Origin: Scatosoma sp045594025
GTDB lineage: Bacteria; Bacillota; Clostridia; Christensenellales; Borkfalkiaceae
DNA: 57,927 nt
Direction: 5' to 3'
NCBI GenBank assembly: GCA_045594025.1
Contig: JAZNXS010000002.1
Coordinates: forward strand, 1 to 57,927
Shown here: positions 34,286 through 41,804 of the stretch, in pieces
Layout: every line of letters starts with the position of its first letter
Position numbering within the stretch: the first letter of the stretch is position 1
Notes under the pieces: generated by a model
Told to the model about the DNA's origin: nothing
Seen by the model: the letters and a program-made list of their open reading frames with translations, nothing else
Database searches by the model: none
Translations under genes and position numbers: made by a program

Positions 34286-34314
34286 CAAAAAAGCGCAATG
34301 ATAACGATTGCGCT
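34286..34314 (-). terminator. Terminator between asp23 and fakA
   Basis: AGCGCAAT (34292-34299) and ATTGCGCT (34307-34314) form an 8-bp stem with T6 on the minus strand. It would lower fakA expression relative to asp23 or end the asp23 transcript. Confidence 0.8.
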
Positions 34315-34328
34315 GAATGATCTGAATA

Positions 34329-34679
34329 TTAAAGTTTAACCCCGATAACGTTTACGTTGACGGTATCGACGATCATGCCGGTGAATACCTCCACCTTATA
34401 CTTAATCGCTTCTTTCAACGATTCAGCTACGGCGCTGATAGAAACACCGTATTTCATGATCACGTATACGTCTACGTAAATTCTGTTTCCGGACGTAGTC
34501 ACTTTGATACCGCGGCCGCCGCTGTTCTTCTTTAAAAGCAGGGACAAGCTGTCGGTAAAACGGCGAGAAACCATTTCCACGATCCCATACGATTCCATAG
34601 CGGTATGGGAAGCTACCTTCGCGATAGCCAAGTCGGATATAGATATTTTGCCGTATGCGTTATTAGTATTAACTGACAT
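34329..34679 (-). CDS. Asp23/Gls24 family envelope protein
   Basis: The 116-aa protein has the family layout: a short N-terminus (GKISISDLAIAKVASHTAME), a SLLLKKNSGGRGIKVTTSGN turn, YVDVYVIMKYGVSISAVAESLKEAIKYKVE and the closing VDTVNVNVIGVKL. These proteins lie at the membrane and have been tied to envelope stress and alkaline shock. GGAG precedes ATG 34679. This is the yloU position, upstream of fakA. Confidence 0.92.
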   Translation of the reverse strand: MSVNTNNAYGKISISDLAIAKVASHTAMESYGIVEMVSRRFTDSLSLLLKKNSGGRGIKVTTSGNRIYVDVYVIMKYGVSISAVAESLKEAIKYKVEVFTGMIVDTVNVNVIGVKL

Positions 34680-34702
34680 AATCTTTCTCCAAGTGCCTCT
34701 TC

Positions 34703-34731
34703 ATTGTACACTATTTCATCACATTTGGCAA
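34703..34731 (-). promoter_or_regulatory. asp23 promoter
   Basis: Minus strand TTGCCA (34726-34731), 17-bp spacer, TACAAT (34703-34708). Confidence 0.75.
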
Positions 34732-34791
34732 GTACTTTTTCAATTTTTTCGTAATTTTTTTATTTTTTGTGGTTTTTCGGCATGTTTTTAA

Positions 34792-34820
34792 TTGCTTTTT
34801 CTTTTTAGAAATGGTATATT
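34792..34820 (+). promoter_or_regulatory. rpmB promoter and leader
   Basis: TTGCTT (34792-34797), 17-bp spacer, TATATT (34815-34820). The leader of about 85 bases holds a CACCC/GGGTG hairpin (34836-34855), a possible autoregulatory site. Confidence 0.65.
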
Positions 34821-34911
34821 ATTTATGCTTGTTTTCACCCCAAATATGCAGGGTGTGGATTTAGAGCGCCTATTTACGAAGAAAAATAACCCAAAAACGG
34901 AGGTGTTTAAT

Positions 34912-35103
34912 ATGTCCAGAGTATGCAATATTTGCGGTAAAGGCCAGGCTTCGGGGAACAACGTCAGCCACTCCAACCGTAAAACGAGAAGAACTTTCAA
35001 GGTAAACGTACAGAAGATTTCCTACGTAGAAGACGGTAAGGAAATGAACGGTTACGTTTGCGCAAGATGCATCAGAACCCTTAAAAAAGCAGACGCAGAA
35101 TAA
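34912..35103 (+). CDS. rpmB: Ribosomal protein bL28
   Basis: The 63-aa product MSRVCNICGKGQASGNNVSH... is the zinc-binding form of bL28, with CNIC near the start and CARC near the end, and the SNRKTRRTFKVN core. ATG 34912 has GGAGG 6 bases upstream; the frame is open further up but that is leader. It faces opposite to asp23, as rpmB does in Bacillus, and ends at a strong terminator. Confidence 0.96.
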   Translation: MSRVCNICGKGQASGNNVSHSNRKTRRTFKVNVQKISYVEDGKEMNGYVCARCIRTLKKADAE

Positions 35104-35130
35104 TTTGCGCCCTTTTTTCAACACGCTTAT

Positions 35131-35165
35131 AAAGCCGACTGTATGATAACAGTCGGCTTTTTGCG
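35131..35165 (+). terminator. rpmB terminator
   Basis: AAAGCCGACTGT (35131-35142) pairs with ACAGTCGGCTTT (35149-35160), then T-run. Confidence 0.9.
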
Positions 35166-35187
35166 TTAAGTTATGTATGCGAACGCG

Positions 35188-35320
35188 GTGAATTGCAACG
35201 CTTTGCGTTGCGTTATGGAACTATTACAATAACGACGGCGAAGCCGTCAATGCACGAAAACATAGTTTTCAATTCACTGAGCGATAGCGAAAATTCACGT
35301 CCGCAATACGGACAATTCAT
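35188..35320 (-). repeat. GTGAATT-hairpin repeat, copy A
   Basis: Minus-strand copy of a modular repeat in which 7-base GTGAATT links alternate with 14-15 base hairpins (GTCCG/CGGAC, GAAAAC/GTTTTC, GACGGC/GCCGTC, CAACGC/GCGTTG). Lies between the converging rpmB and GH29 genes. Confidence 0.85.
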
Positions 35321-35322
35321 TT

Positions 35323-35350
35323 AAAAAGCCGAGGTCTTCCCTCGGCTTTT
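35323..35350. terminator. Terminator of the GH29 gene
   Basis: AAAAGCCGAG (35323-35332) and CTCGGCTTTT (35341-35350): 10-bp stem, usable on both strands. Confidence 0.85.
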
Positions 35351-35352
35351 CT

Positions 35353-36549
35353 TTATTCCAGTTCAAATCTTGCCACTCTTGTACAGTAGCTGGTCCCATA
35401 TTGGAAAGGCTCTTCCATAAAGCTATTCTTTTTCACTTTTACACGCTTGCCCGTATCCAGCCAACGCACGTTTTTTACTTTTTTGTCCGTATATATCTTG
35501 ATTTCTTTTTTGTCGCCTGCCCTTTGTACGTTTGCGTCCGCGCACATGAATACGTCTTTGATGACTGCATAATAAACATTCCCATCTACAAGAATATCTG
35601 CGTTTTCCGCCTGCACGTCCGCCTTTCTCGCACCGTAAATAAAACCCTTATTTGCTTTGATAAACTTGCCTATTTCCTGCAAAATCGCTTTATCCATAAG
35701 CTTTACGTCGCCGTTTCCCATCAAGCCGACGTTCAAAAGGAAATTGCAGTTACACTTACGGCAATCCAACAAATTTTCAATCAACTCTCTTGTGGATTTA
35801 TAGTTACAATCCTGCTTTGCATACCCCCAATGATCGTTGAGTACTTGACACATTTCGCCTGCTCTCGGTCTATCGGAATTGTCCACAAACGCAGGATTTC
35901 CACGTTCAAACGTAACACTGTCAATCAACGGATGACCTACCTTTCCTAACTCGGAAAGCCCCGTATTATTGATGACCATCGCATCGGGCTGGTAGGATTT
36001 GATCATGGAATATAATCTATCCTCTTGCCAATCCTCCTCAGGCTTCGACCACATACCGTCAAACCAAAATCCACCCACTTTACCGTAATTTACGCAAAGC
36101 AGCTTTACGCTTTCGTTTAAGTAATCGATATATTTAGGAAAATCCTTTTCAAAATCGGGATGATACCAATCGAGCAAGGTATGATAAAACATAGGCATAA
36201 TACCGCCTGCGTTGCATTCTTCCACAAATTCCTTAATCAAATCTCTGCCCGTGGGCGTATGCATCACGTCGTAATCGTTTAATCCGCAGGTATCGAACAG
36301 CGAAAAACCGTCGTGATGACGGGTGGTAAGCGTAATATACTTACATCCTGCCGCTTTTGCGGTTTTTACCAGCTCTTTCGCCCAATTTTTCTTGATTTTG
36401 AATTTATCCTTCAGTTTACCGTATTCCTCTTGAGGAATTTGATGAAGAAGCTTTGCCCATTCCCCTTTACCCAACACGCTGTAAAGCCCAAAATGCACAA
36501 ACATACCAAAGCCCAAGCGTTCAAAATTTCTTATGTATTGATAATCCAT
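35353..36549 (-). CDS. GH29 alpha-L-fucosidase
   Basis: Removes alpha-linked fucose. The 398-aa product shows the GH29 signatures FGMFVHFGLYSV, TTRHHDGFSLF (78-82), and the nucleophile Asp164 in GGFWFDGMW, plus a short C-terminal beta-domain. No signal peptide. The ribosome site AAGGAGGG lies inside the end of the upstream rpe gene, whose stop abuts ATG 36549, so it is carried on the rpe transcript. A glycosidase here is foreign to the usual rpe neighbourhood and probably a late insertion. Confidence 0.92.
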   Translation of the reverse strand: MDYQYIRNFERLGFGMFVHFGLYSVLGKGEWAKLLHQIPQEEYGKLKDKFKIKKNWAKELVKTAKAAGCKYITLTTRHHDGFSLFDTCGLNDYDVMHTPTGRDLIKEFVEECNAGGIMPMFYHTLLDWYHPDFEKDFPKYIDYLNESVKLLCVNYGKVGGFWFDGMWSKPEEDWQEDRLYSMIKSYQPDAMVINNTGLSELGKVGHPLIDSVTFERGNPAFVDNSDRPRAGEMCQVLNDHWGYAKQDCNYKSTRELIENLLDCRKCNCNFLLNVGLMGNGDVKLMDKAILQEIGKFIKANKGFIYGARKADVQAENADILVDGNVYYAVIKDVFMCADANVQRAGDKKEIKIYTDKKVKNVRWLDTGKRVKVKKNSFMEEPFQYGTSYCTRVARFELE

Positions 36550-37209
36550 TTATATACCCTCCTTTAATTTTTGAATCATTTCCGCACGGTTTTCCGCCTT
36601 AAAAACCGCACTGCCTGCAACGATAACGTTGGCGCCTGCAGCCTTGATTTCGGCCACGTTTTCCGCCGTTACGCCGCCATCGATTTCCAAATCGATCTCT
36701 TTATCCAGCCCGTCAATAATCGCGCGAATTTCGCGTAATTTTTCCAGCGCAGAAGGAATAAACTTCTGGCCGCCAAAGCCGGGAAATACACTCATGACAA
36801 GCACCATATCGCAAAGCGGAATCACGTGCTTGATTTTTTCCACAGGGGTATCGGGATTGATGACCGCGCCGCACTTTACGTCCGTCGATTTAATCAATTC
36901 CAGCACCTCTTTCAGGTTGTCCTGACAAGCCTCCCAATGCACGGTGATAATATCCGCGCCTGCCTTAGCAAAGCGTTCGACGTACTTTTCAGGATGCACG
37001 ATCATCAAATGGCAATCCAGCGGAAGTTTGGTGATTTTCCGCAAATCCTCTACCATTTTGATTCCAAACGTGATGTTATTGACGAATACGCCGTCCATAA
37101 CGTCGCAATGCACAAGATCCGCACCGCTTTGTTCAAGAGAACGTACCTCTTCGCCCATTTTCGAGAAATCCGCCGAAAGAATTGACGGCGCAATTTTAAT
37201 CTTTTTCAT
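36550..37209 (-). CDS. rpe: Ribulose-phosphate 3-epimerase
   Basis: Interconverts ribulose 5-phosphate and xylulose 5-phosphate. The 219-aa TIM barrel has IAPSILSADFSKMGEEV, LVHCDVMDGVFVNN, DCHLMIVHPE, TVHWEA, MSVFPGFGGQKF and LEIDGGVTAENV, with all metal ligands (His, Asp, His, Asp) in place. It overlaps the upstream YgjV-like gene by 14 bases. The position matches Bacillus rpe, which follows rsgA; rsgA is absent here. Confidence 0.96.
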   Translation of the reverse strand: MKKIKIAPSILSADFSKMGEEVRSLEQSGADLVHCDVMDGVFVNNITFGIKMVEDLRKITKLPLDCHLMIVHPEKYVERFAKAGADIITVHWEACQDNLKEVLELIKSTDVKCGAVINPDTPVEKIKHVIPLCDMVLVMSVFPGFGGQKFIPSALEKLREIRAIIDGLDKEIDLEIDGGVTAENVAEIKAAGANVIVAGSAVFKAENRAEMIQKLKEGI

Positions 37210-37768
37210 TTTCTATTTCCTCCGATGTTACACTCTTTTTGGAAAATATTTCATATTTAGCAATGGAGGCAAGGTTCGCCGCCAGCTCAAACAAATAGGA
37301 AACGATAATAAACGGAACAGCTTGTATCAGCACGTTATACAACACAGATAACACCGTAGGAATTATCACAAGATAACGCATTAAACTGAGATTACGTATT
37401 CTAAACACAAAGGCATACGCAATCGCGCCGACAAGGAAAATAATATCCAAAAACTTAGGCGTTTGCAGTATCCAAACGTTGACGATAAAATACGCCGCTA
37501 TGCTAAGCACTGAAAAAAGGATAGGCCAAAAAACACTTGGATTTTTGTCCTTGATTTCAAAGGTAAAATAGATCAAAGACCGCGCCAAACCGATTCCCAA
37601 ACCGATCATGACGAAATATTCTTTTGTTAAGAGGTAGGACAGCGCCAAAAAGACAATGCCCGAGCATTGAAATAACAAATAAAAACTTTTTTTCTTAACA
37701 AAATAACTGGACGCGATAAGCAACATCGCAATCAAGCCAGCAACAAACGCCCAATCTTCACGAGACAT
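37196..37768 (-). CDS. YgjV-like multi-pass membrane protein
   Basis: The 190-aa protein has six or seven hydrophobic segments (DWAFVAGLIAMLLIASSYF at the N-terminus, and others up to residue 170) and an acidic tail. The pattern, including FQCSGIVFLALSYLL, resembles the YgjV family of inner-membrane proteins, whose function is unknown. It lies 2 bases after rlmN and overlaps rpe, in the slot where other Firmicutes carry prpC-prkC-rsgA. Confidence 0.7.
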   Translation of the reverse strand: MSREDWAFVAGLIAMLLIASSYFVKKKSFYLLFQCSGIVFLALSYLLTKEYFVMIGLGIGLARSLIYFTFEIKDKNPSVFWPILFSVLSIAAYFIVNVWILQTPKFLDIIFLVGAIAYAFVFRIRNLSLMRYLVIIPTVLSVLYNVLIQAVPFIIVSYLFELAANLASIAKYEIFSKKSVTSEEIENEKD

Positions 37769-37770
37769 TT

Positions 37771-38829
37771 TTACTGTTTATCCTCCAAATAATTTGCACG
37801 AAGTTGTCCGCACGCTCCCCCGATATCCACCCCGATTTGTCTTCGTAAGGTTGCGGAAAGACCGCCCTTTTCTAAGTGACCTAAGAAACGGTAGGCTTCC
37901 TTGTCACTTGTCGATTTTAAAGAGCGCTCTTTCACCTCGTTCAAGCGAATCAAATTCACGTGGCAGGGCTTGCCCTTTAAAAGGTCTACAAGCGCCTTTG
38001 CGTGTTCCTCGTCACAATTTTCTCCCTCGATAAGGGTGTACTCGAAATAATATCTCCTACCCGTCTTTTTGAAATAATAATCGCAGGCTTTTAAAATTTC
38101 TGCAATCTTGTATGCCTTGGCAACGGGCATTACCCTCATGCGCGTTTCATCGTCCGTTGCGTGCAAGGAAACGGTGAGGTTGAGGGGAATCCCCTCGTCC
38201 GCCAAGCGGTACATTTTCGGCACGATTCCGCACGTGGAAAGGGAAATATTTCTGGCGCTGATATGCACGCCCCCTTCCGCCGTAACGCTATGCAAAAACC
38301 GCAACACCTCGTCGTAGTTATCCAGCGGTTCGCCGCTGCCCATCAGTACGACGTTGGTGACCGCCCTCGCCTCCTTACCTTGCCCCACGACGTTCTCTTT
38401 ATGCAAGGCGTTGACCACAAGGATTTGCGAAAGGATTTCCCCCGACGTCAGATTTCTAATCAAGCCGCCAAGCGTCGAGGCGCAAAACGTGCAGCCCATA
38501 CGGCAACCCACCTGCGTGGATACGCATTGCGTATAGCCGTATTTGTATTTCATCAGTACCCCTTCCACTAGGTTACCGTCAGCGTATTCAAATAAGTATT
38601 TTTCCGTGCCGTCAGCAGATACATACGTTTCCTTGATGCGCACGGTTTCGTCTTCAAATTCCTCTAAGAGCCTTTCCTTAAACGCTTTGGAAAGAGAGGT
38701 GATGCCCGTAATACTCTTGCCCTGCATCAAGCCTTCGTACAGCTGCTTTGCGCGGAATTTTTTCTCCCCGAGCGAGAGCACCAAAGCCTCTAATTCCGCA
38801 TAGGATAAATCTTGTAGAATTTTTTTCAT
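37771..38829 (-). CDS. rlmN: 23S rRNA (A2503-C2) / tRNA A37 methyltransferase RlmN
   Basis: A radical SAM methyltransferase, 352 aa. It has the N-terminal HhH-like domain (LSLGEKKFRAKQLYEGL), the cluster motif GCTFCASTLGG, MGSGEPLDNYD, and ISLSTCGIVPKMYRLA; the late Cys used in catalysis is in GGACGQLRAN. Length is normal. It overlaps the rsmB stop by 4 bases, so it is translationally coupled in the priA-def-fmt-rsmB-rlmN operon. Confidence 0.96.
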   Translation of the reverse strand: MKKILQDLSYAELEALVLSLGEKKFRAKQLYEGLMQGKSITGITSLSKAFKERLLEEFEDETVRIKETYVSADGTEKYLFEYADGNLVEGVLMKYKYGYTQCVSTQVGCRMGCTFCASTLGGLIRNLTSGEILSQILVVNALHKENVVGQGKEARAVTNVVLMGSGEPLDNYDEVLRFLHSVTAEGGVHISARNISLSTCGIVPKMYRLADEGIPLNLTVSLHATDDETRMRVMPVAKAYKIAEILKACDYYFKKTGRRYYFEYTLIEGENCDEEHAKALVDLLKGKPCHVNLIRLNEVKERSLKSTSDKEAYRFLGHLEKGGLSATLRRQIGVDIGGACGQLRANYLEDKQ

Positions 38830-40070
38830 TGTTTATCTCCTACGCGTTTTAATTTACATACGTAAAAGCCTGCGCCGTATGCCGTATCGGGCAAAAATTG
38901 CAAGCCGTATTTCTTGCGCTCGTACGAAAGCGGACTTTCCAAACTTTCCACCTCGTATTCCGCATGATTTTTCAAAAATTCCGCAACGATTTCATCGTTT
39001 TCGCACGCAAACAGCGAGCAGGTGGAATAGTACAACGCACCGCCTTTTTTCACGTACCGTGAAACGGTGGATAAAATCTCCGTTTGCGCCTTTTTAATAC
39101 CAAGGAAATCCTCCGCTTTTCTAAACAGTTTGATATCGGGATTTTCACTGACTGTACCAAACCCCGAACAAGGCGCGTCGCAAAGCACCGCGTCAAAGCG
39201 TTCTTCGTATCTTTCGTCGAATACCGCGCTGTCCTTTTGCATTTCCGTCACGTTTGTAGCGCCCATGCGTTCCTTATACTGACGAATCAATTCCACTCTA
39301 TGCGCGTGCAGTTCAAACGACGTTACTTGCTGGCATTTTTTTGCAAGCAATACCGACTTCCCACCCGGTGCGGCGCAACAATCCAGCAGCGTTTCACAAG
39401 GCGCAACACAATCGCAAATGGCTATGCTACCCACCGATTGAAAGGTGTACTTCCCCTCGTCAAAGCCCTCGTCACGCACAAAATTTTCAAAGATAAGATT
39501 GCCGGGAAACGGTGTTTGGATATGCGGCTTGTCCTGATATTTTTCCTCGTCTTTTTCAAAACGAACGGACACCCCTGCCGACTTGGCTTGGGCAATCGCC
39601 GCCGCCCGTTGACCGTATTCTTTTTTTAGTAATTTGTAGGCATATAAAGGATAGGAATATTTCACCGCCTCCCCCTCTATGCCCTTAGGGAGCGCCTCAT
39701 CTACCGCTGTTTTATCAAAACGGCGCAAAAACGCATTAACAAAACCGCTGACGCCGCCTTTCCCCAACTTTTTGCATAAGGTTACGGCACAATCGGTGAC
39801 CATATACCGCTTTTTATCCATAAAAAGGAGCATATACAGCGAAATTTTCAATAAGATACGCACGGCGAGCTTGGGCGCTTTGGGCGCGTAATGCCGTATG
39901 CAAAAATCAAAATATCCGTCGTTTTCCAACACGCCGTATACAATTTTCACCGTACGAGAACGGTATTGTTCTTCGATATAGGTTTCGGCAATCGCTTGCT
40001 TAACGTGCGTTCCGTCCGAATAAATTTTACTTAAAATTTGAAAGGGATCATAGACGGGATTGCTTAACAT
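38826..40070 (-). CDS. rsmB: 16S rRNA m5C967 methyltransferase RsmB
   Basis: The 414-aa product combines an N-terminal NusB-like RNA-binding domain (QAIAETYIEEQYRSRTVKIVYGVL) with a C-terminal SAM domain: LLDCCAAPGGKSVLLA, CDAPCSGFGTVSENPD (catalytic Cys) and YYSTCSLFACENDE (second Cys). ATG 40070 is inside the fmt stop region; upstream open codons belong to fmt in another frame. The gene overlaps fmt by 7 bases and rlmN by 4. Confidence 0.93.
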   Translation of the reverse strand: MLSNPVYDPFQILSKIYSDGTHVKQAIAETYIEEQYRSRTVKIVYGVLENDGYFDFCIRHYAPKAPKLAVRILLKISLYMLLFMDKKRYMVTDCAVTLCKKLGKGGVSGFVNAFLRRFDKTAVDEALPKGIEGEAVKYSYPLYAYKLLKKEYGQRAAAIAQAKSAGVSVRFEKDEEKYQDKPHIQTPFPGNLIFENFVRDEGFDEGKYTFQSVGSIAICDCVAPCETLLDCCAAPGGKSVLLAKKCQQVTSFELHAHRVELIRQYKERMGATNVTEMQKDSAVFDERYEERFDAVLCDAPCSGFGTVSENPDIKLFRKAEDFLGIKKAQTEILSTVSRYVKKGGALYYSTCSLFACENDEIVAEFLKNHAEYEVESLESPLSYERKKYGLQFLPDTAYGAGFYVCKLKRVGDKQ

Positions 40071-41014
40071 GTAAATACCTGTCCTTTTTGCGCTTTTCTG
40101 CCATTCAGGAAATCGCCGCCCGATATCCGTTTGCCGCCTGCAGCCTGCACTTCCGTCAGCTTGATCGCGCCGTCGCCGCATTTGACAAGCAAACCGCGCT
40201 TGGGTTTATCCGAAAGTACCTCGCCAAACGCCGAATGGTGGCAAAGCTCTCTTTCCTCGTCGGTGAGCACTGCTTTTTCCGCGCGATATACGTTGATTTT
40301 ATTCTCTTCCAACACCGCATACGCCACGGGCGCAGGGTTCATACCGCGCACCAAATCCACGATCTCCACCGCCGATTTACGAAAATCGATTTTCGCGTGG
40401 TCTTTATTGATTTTACGCACCACGCCAACCCCTTCTTCCGCTTGCGGCGTAAGGGTATACTTGCCGCTTTCCAACAGCTTTAAGGCTTTCACAATCAGTT
40501 CTGCGCCGAGAAAAGACAGTCTATCCGAAAGCTCGCCATACGTCTCCGTCGGCGTGATGGGGGTTTCCTCTACGCAAAGTACGTCTCCGCAATCCAACCC
40601 CAGCTCCGTCTTCATAATCGAAACGCCCGTTTCGCTTTCGCCGTTTACAATACAGCTTTGAATGGGTGACGCGCCGCGGTATTTGGGCAATAAGCCTGCG
40701 TGAATATTCCAAACTCCTTTGGGGAAACTATCCAAAATAGGTTGCGTCAAAATTTGGCCGTATGCGCAGGTCACCAGCAAATCGCCGCCGAGCGCGCGCA
40801 CCGCCTCTACTTCGTCACGGATTTTTACAGGCTGAATAACGGGGATACCAAGCGCTTCCGCCGCCGTCTTGACGGGAGGAGGCGTCAAAATCCCCTTTCT
40901 TCCTTGCGGTTTGTCAATCTGCGTGATTACGCCAACGATTTCAAATCCGCTTTCCTGTATTTTTTTTAAAGGCGCTACCGCAAAATCGGGCGTACCTGCA
41001 AATACGATTTTCAT
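40064..41014 (-). CDS. fmt: Methionyl-tRNA formyltransferase
   Basis: Formylates initiator Met-tRNA. The 316-aa protein begins MKIVFAGTPDFA and has the formyl-donor site WNIHAGLLPKYRGASPIQ (catalytic Asn-His with LDCGDVL further on), then the C-terminal OB-like domain. ATG 41014 follows GGAG; the frame is open for 73 codons upstream, but that stretch is the repeat region and not coding. Partner of def, which lies upstream across 310 bases of repeat sequence. Confidence 0.96.
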   Translation of the reverse strand: MKIVFAGTPDFAVAPLKKIQESGFEIVGVITQIDKPQGRKGILTPPPVKTAAEALGIPVIQPVKIRDEVEAVRALGGDLLVTCAYGQILTQPILDSFPKGVWNIHAGLLPKYRGASPIQSCIVNGESETGVSIMKTELGLDCGDVLCVEETPITPTETYGELSDRLSFLGAELIVKALKLLESGKYTLTPQAEEGVGVVRKINKDHAKIDFRKSAVEIVDLVRGMNPAPVAYAVLEENKINVYRAEKAVLTDEERELCHHSAFGEVLSDKPKRGLLVKCGDGAIKLTEVQAAGGKRISGGDFLNGRKAQKGQVFTC

Positions 41015-41033
41015 GAATTTTACTCCGTAAACT

Positions 41034-41184
41034 GTGAATGGTCCGCTTTGCGGACGTGAATTTTCGCTATCGCTCAGTGAATTGAAAACTATGTTTTCGT
41101 GAATTGACGGCTTTGCCGTCGTTGTAGCAATAATTCCAAAACGCAACGCACAGCGTTGCAATTCACGCGCCTTTGGCGCAATTC
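41034..41184 (+). repeat. GTGAATT-hairpin repeat, copy B
   Basis: Modules in order: GTCCGCTTTGCGGAC, TTCGCTATCGCTCA, GAAAACTATGTTTTC, GACGGCTTTGCCGTC, each joined by GTGAATT or a near form, then an AACGC/GCGTTGC hairpin and an AATTCAC-flanked GCGCC/GGCGC hairpin. It fills most of the def-fmt gap. Confidence 0.88.
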
Positions 41185-41204
41185 TTAACGCAAAACTTTT
41201 TTTC

Positions 41205-41329
41205 GTTAAACGGCGGAGAACCGAGCAGTTCAAGGCGTGTTGAGTACGCCACAGGGAGCGTACTTAGCGTACGTGACCAAGGGACACGGAGACACAACGC
41301 AGAAATGCGACGATTATACGTCGTTTAAC
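41205..41329 (+). mobile_element. 125-bp MITE-like element ending in the def stop codon
   Basis: GTTAAACGgCG at the left end (41205) and its inverted copy CGaCGTTTAAC at the right end (to 41329) match at 10 of 11 bases. Inside are two hairpins, GAGTACGC/GCGTACTT and CGACG-ATTATA-CGTCG. No open frame that I trust. The def stop TAA (41325-41327) is part of the right terminal repeat. Confidence 0.65.
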
Positions 41330-41777
41330 ACTTTTCAATATAAGTCGCTTTGTCTATATATAATATCCCATCTAAATGATCCAGCTCGTGGCAGATCGCT
41401 TTCGCAAAAAAGCCTTTGGCTTTCAGTAGATGCTTTTCACCGTTTCTGTCCTGATAGGTAACGGTCACTTTCATAGGACGGGAAACGATACCGCTTTTTC
41501 CGCGCACGGAAAGGCAGCCTTCCCAACCCGTTTGTTCTCCCTTTTGCTGTACGATGACGGGGTTGATAAATTCAAAATACCCCTCTTCCACGTCCACAAC
41601 GGCTACTCTGCGTAATACGCCCACCTGCGGAGCCGCAAGCCCTGCGCCCTCTTCCTTTTTCACCGTCTCTTTCATATCGTCGAGCAGCATCCATAATTTT
41701 TCGTCGAACGTCTCCACGGGGAAGCATTTTTGTCTTAATACGTCATCGCCGACCTGTACTACGTTTCGAATCGCCAT
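41325..41777 (-). CDS. def: Peptide deformylase
   Basis: Removes the N-formyl group from new proteins. The 150-aa product has all three metal-site motifs: GAGLAAPQVG, EGCLSV and HELDHLDG. Length is normal. AGGAG precedes ATG 41777 and the gene follows priA by 27 bases. The last codons (YIEKC, then TAA) run into the terminal repeat of a 125-bp element, which supplies the stop. Confidence 0.96.
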   Translation of the reverse strand: MAIRNVVQVGDDVLRQKCFPVETFDEKLWMLLDDMKETVKKEEGAGLAAPQVGVLRRVAVVDVEEGYFEFINPVIVQQKGEQTGWEGCLSVRGKSGIVSRPMKVTVTYQDRNGEKHLLKAKGFFAKAICHELDHLDGILYIDKATYIEKC

Positions 41778-41804
41778 TCTTTCTCTCCTTTTTATGTCCT
41801 TACA

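Noticed and set aside
41015..41233. 73-codon N-terminal extension of Fmt
   Set aside because: The extension translates the GTGAATT repeat; Fmt proteins begin at MKIVFAGTP, which has a good ribosome site.
41237..41461. 74-aa open frame on the plus strand at the 125-bp element
   Set aside because: Half of it lies in the repeat element and half is antisense to def; no ribosome site and no independent support.
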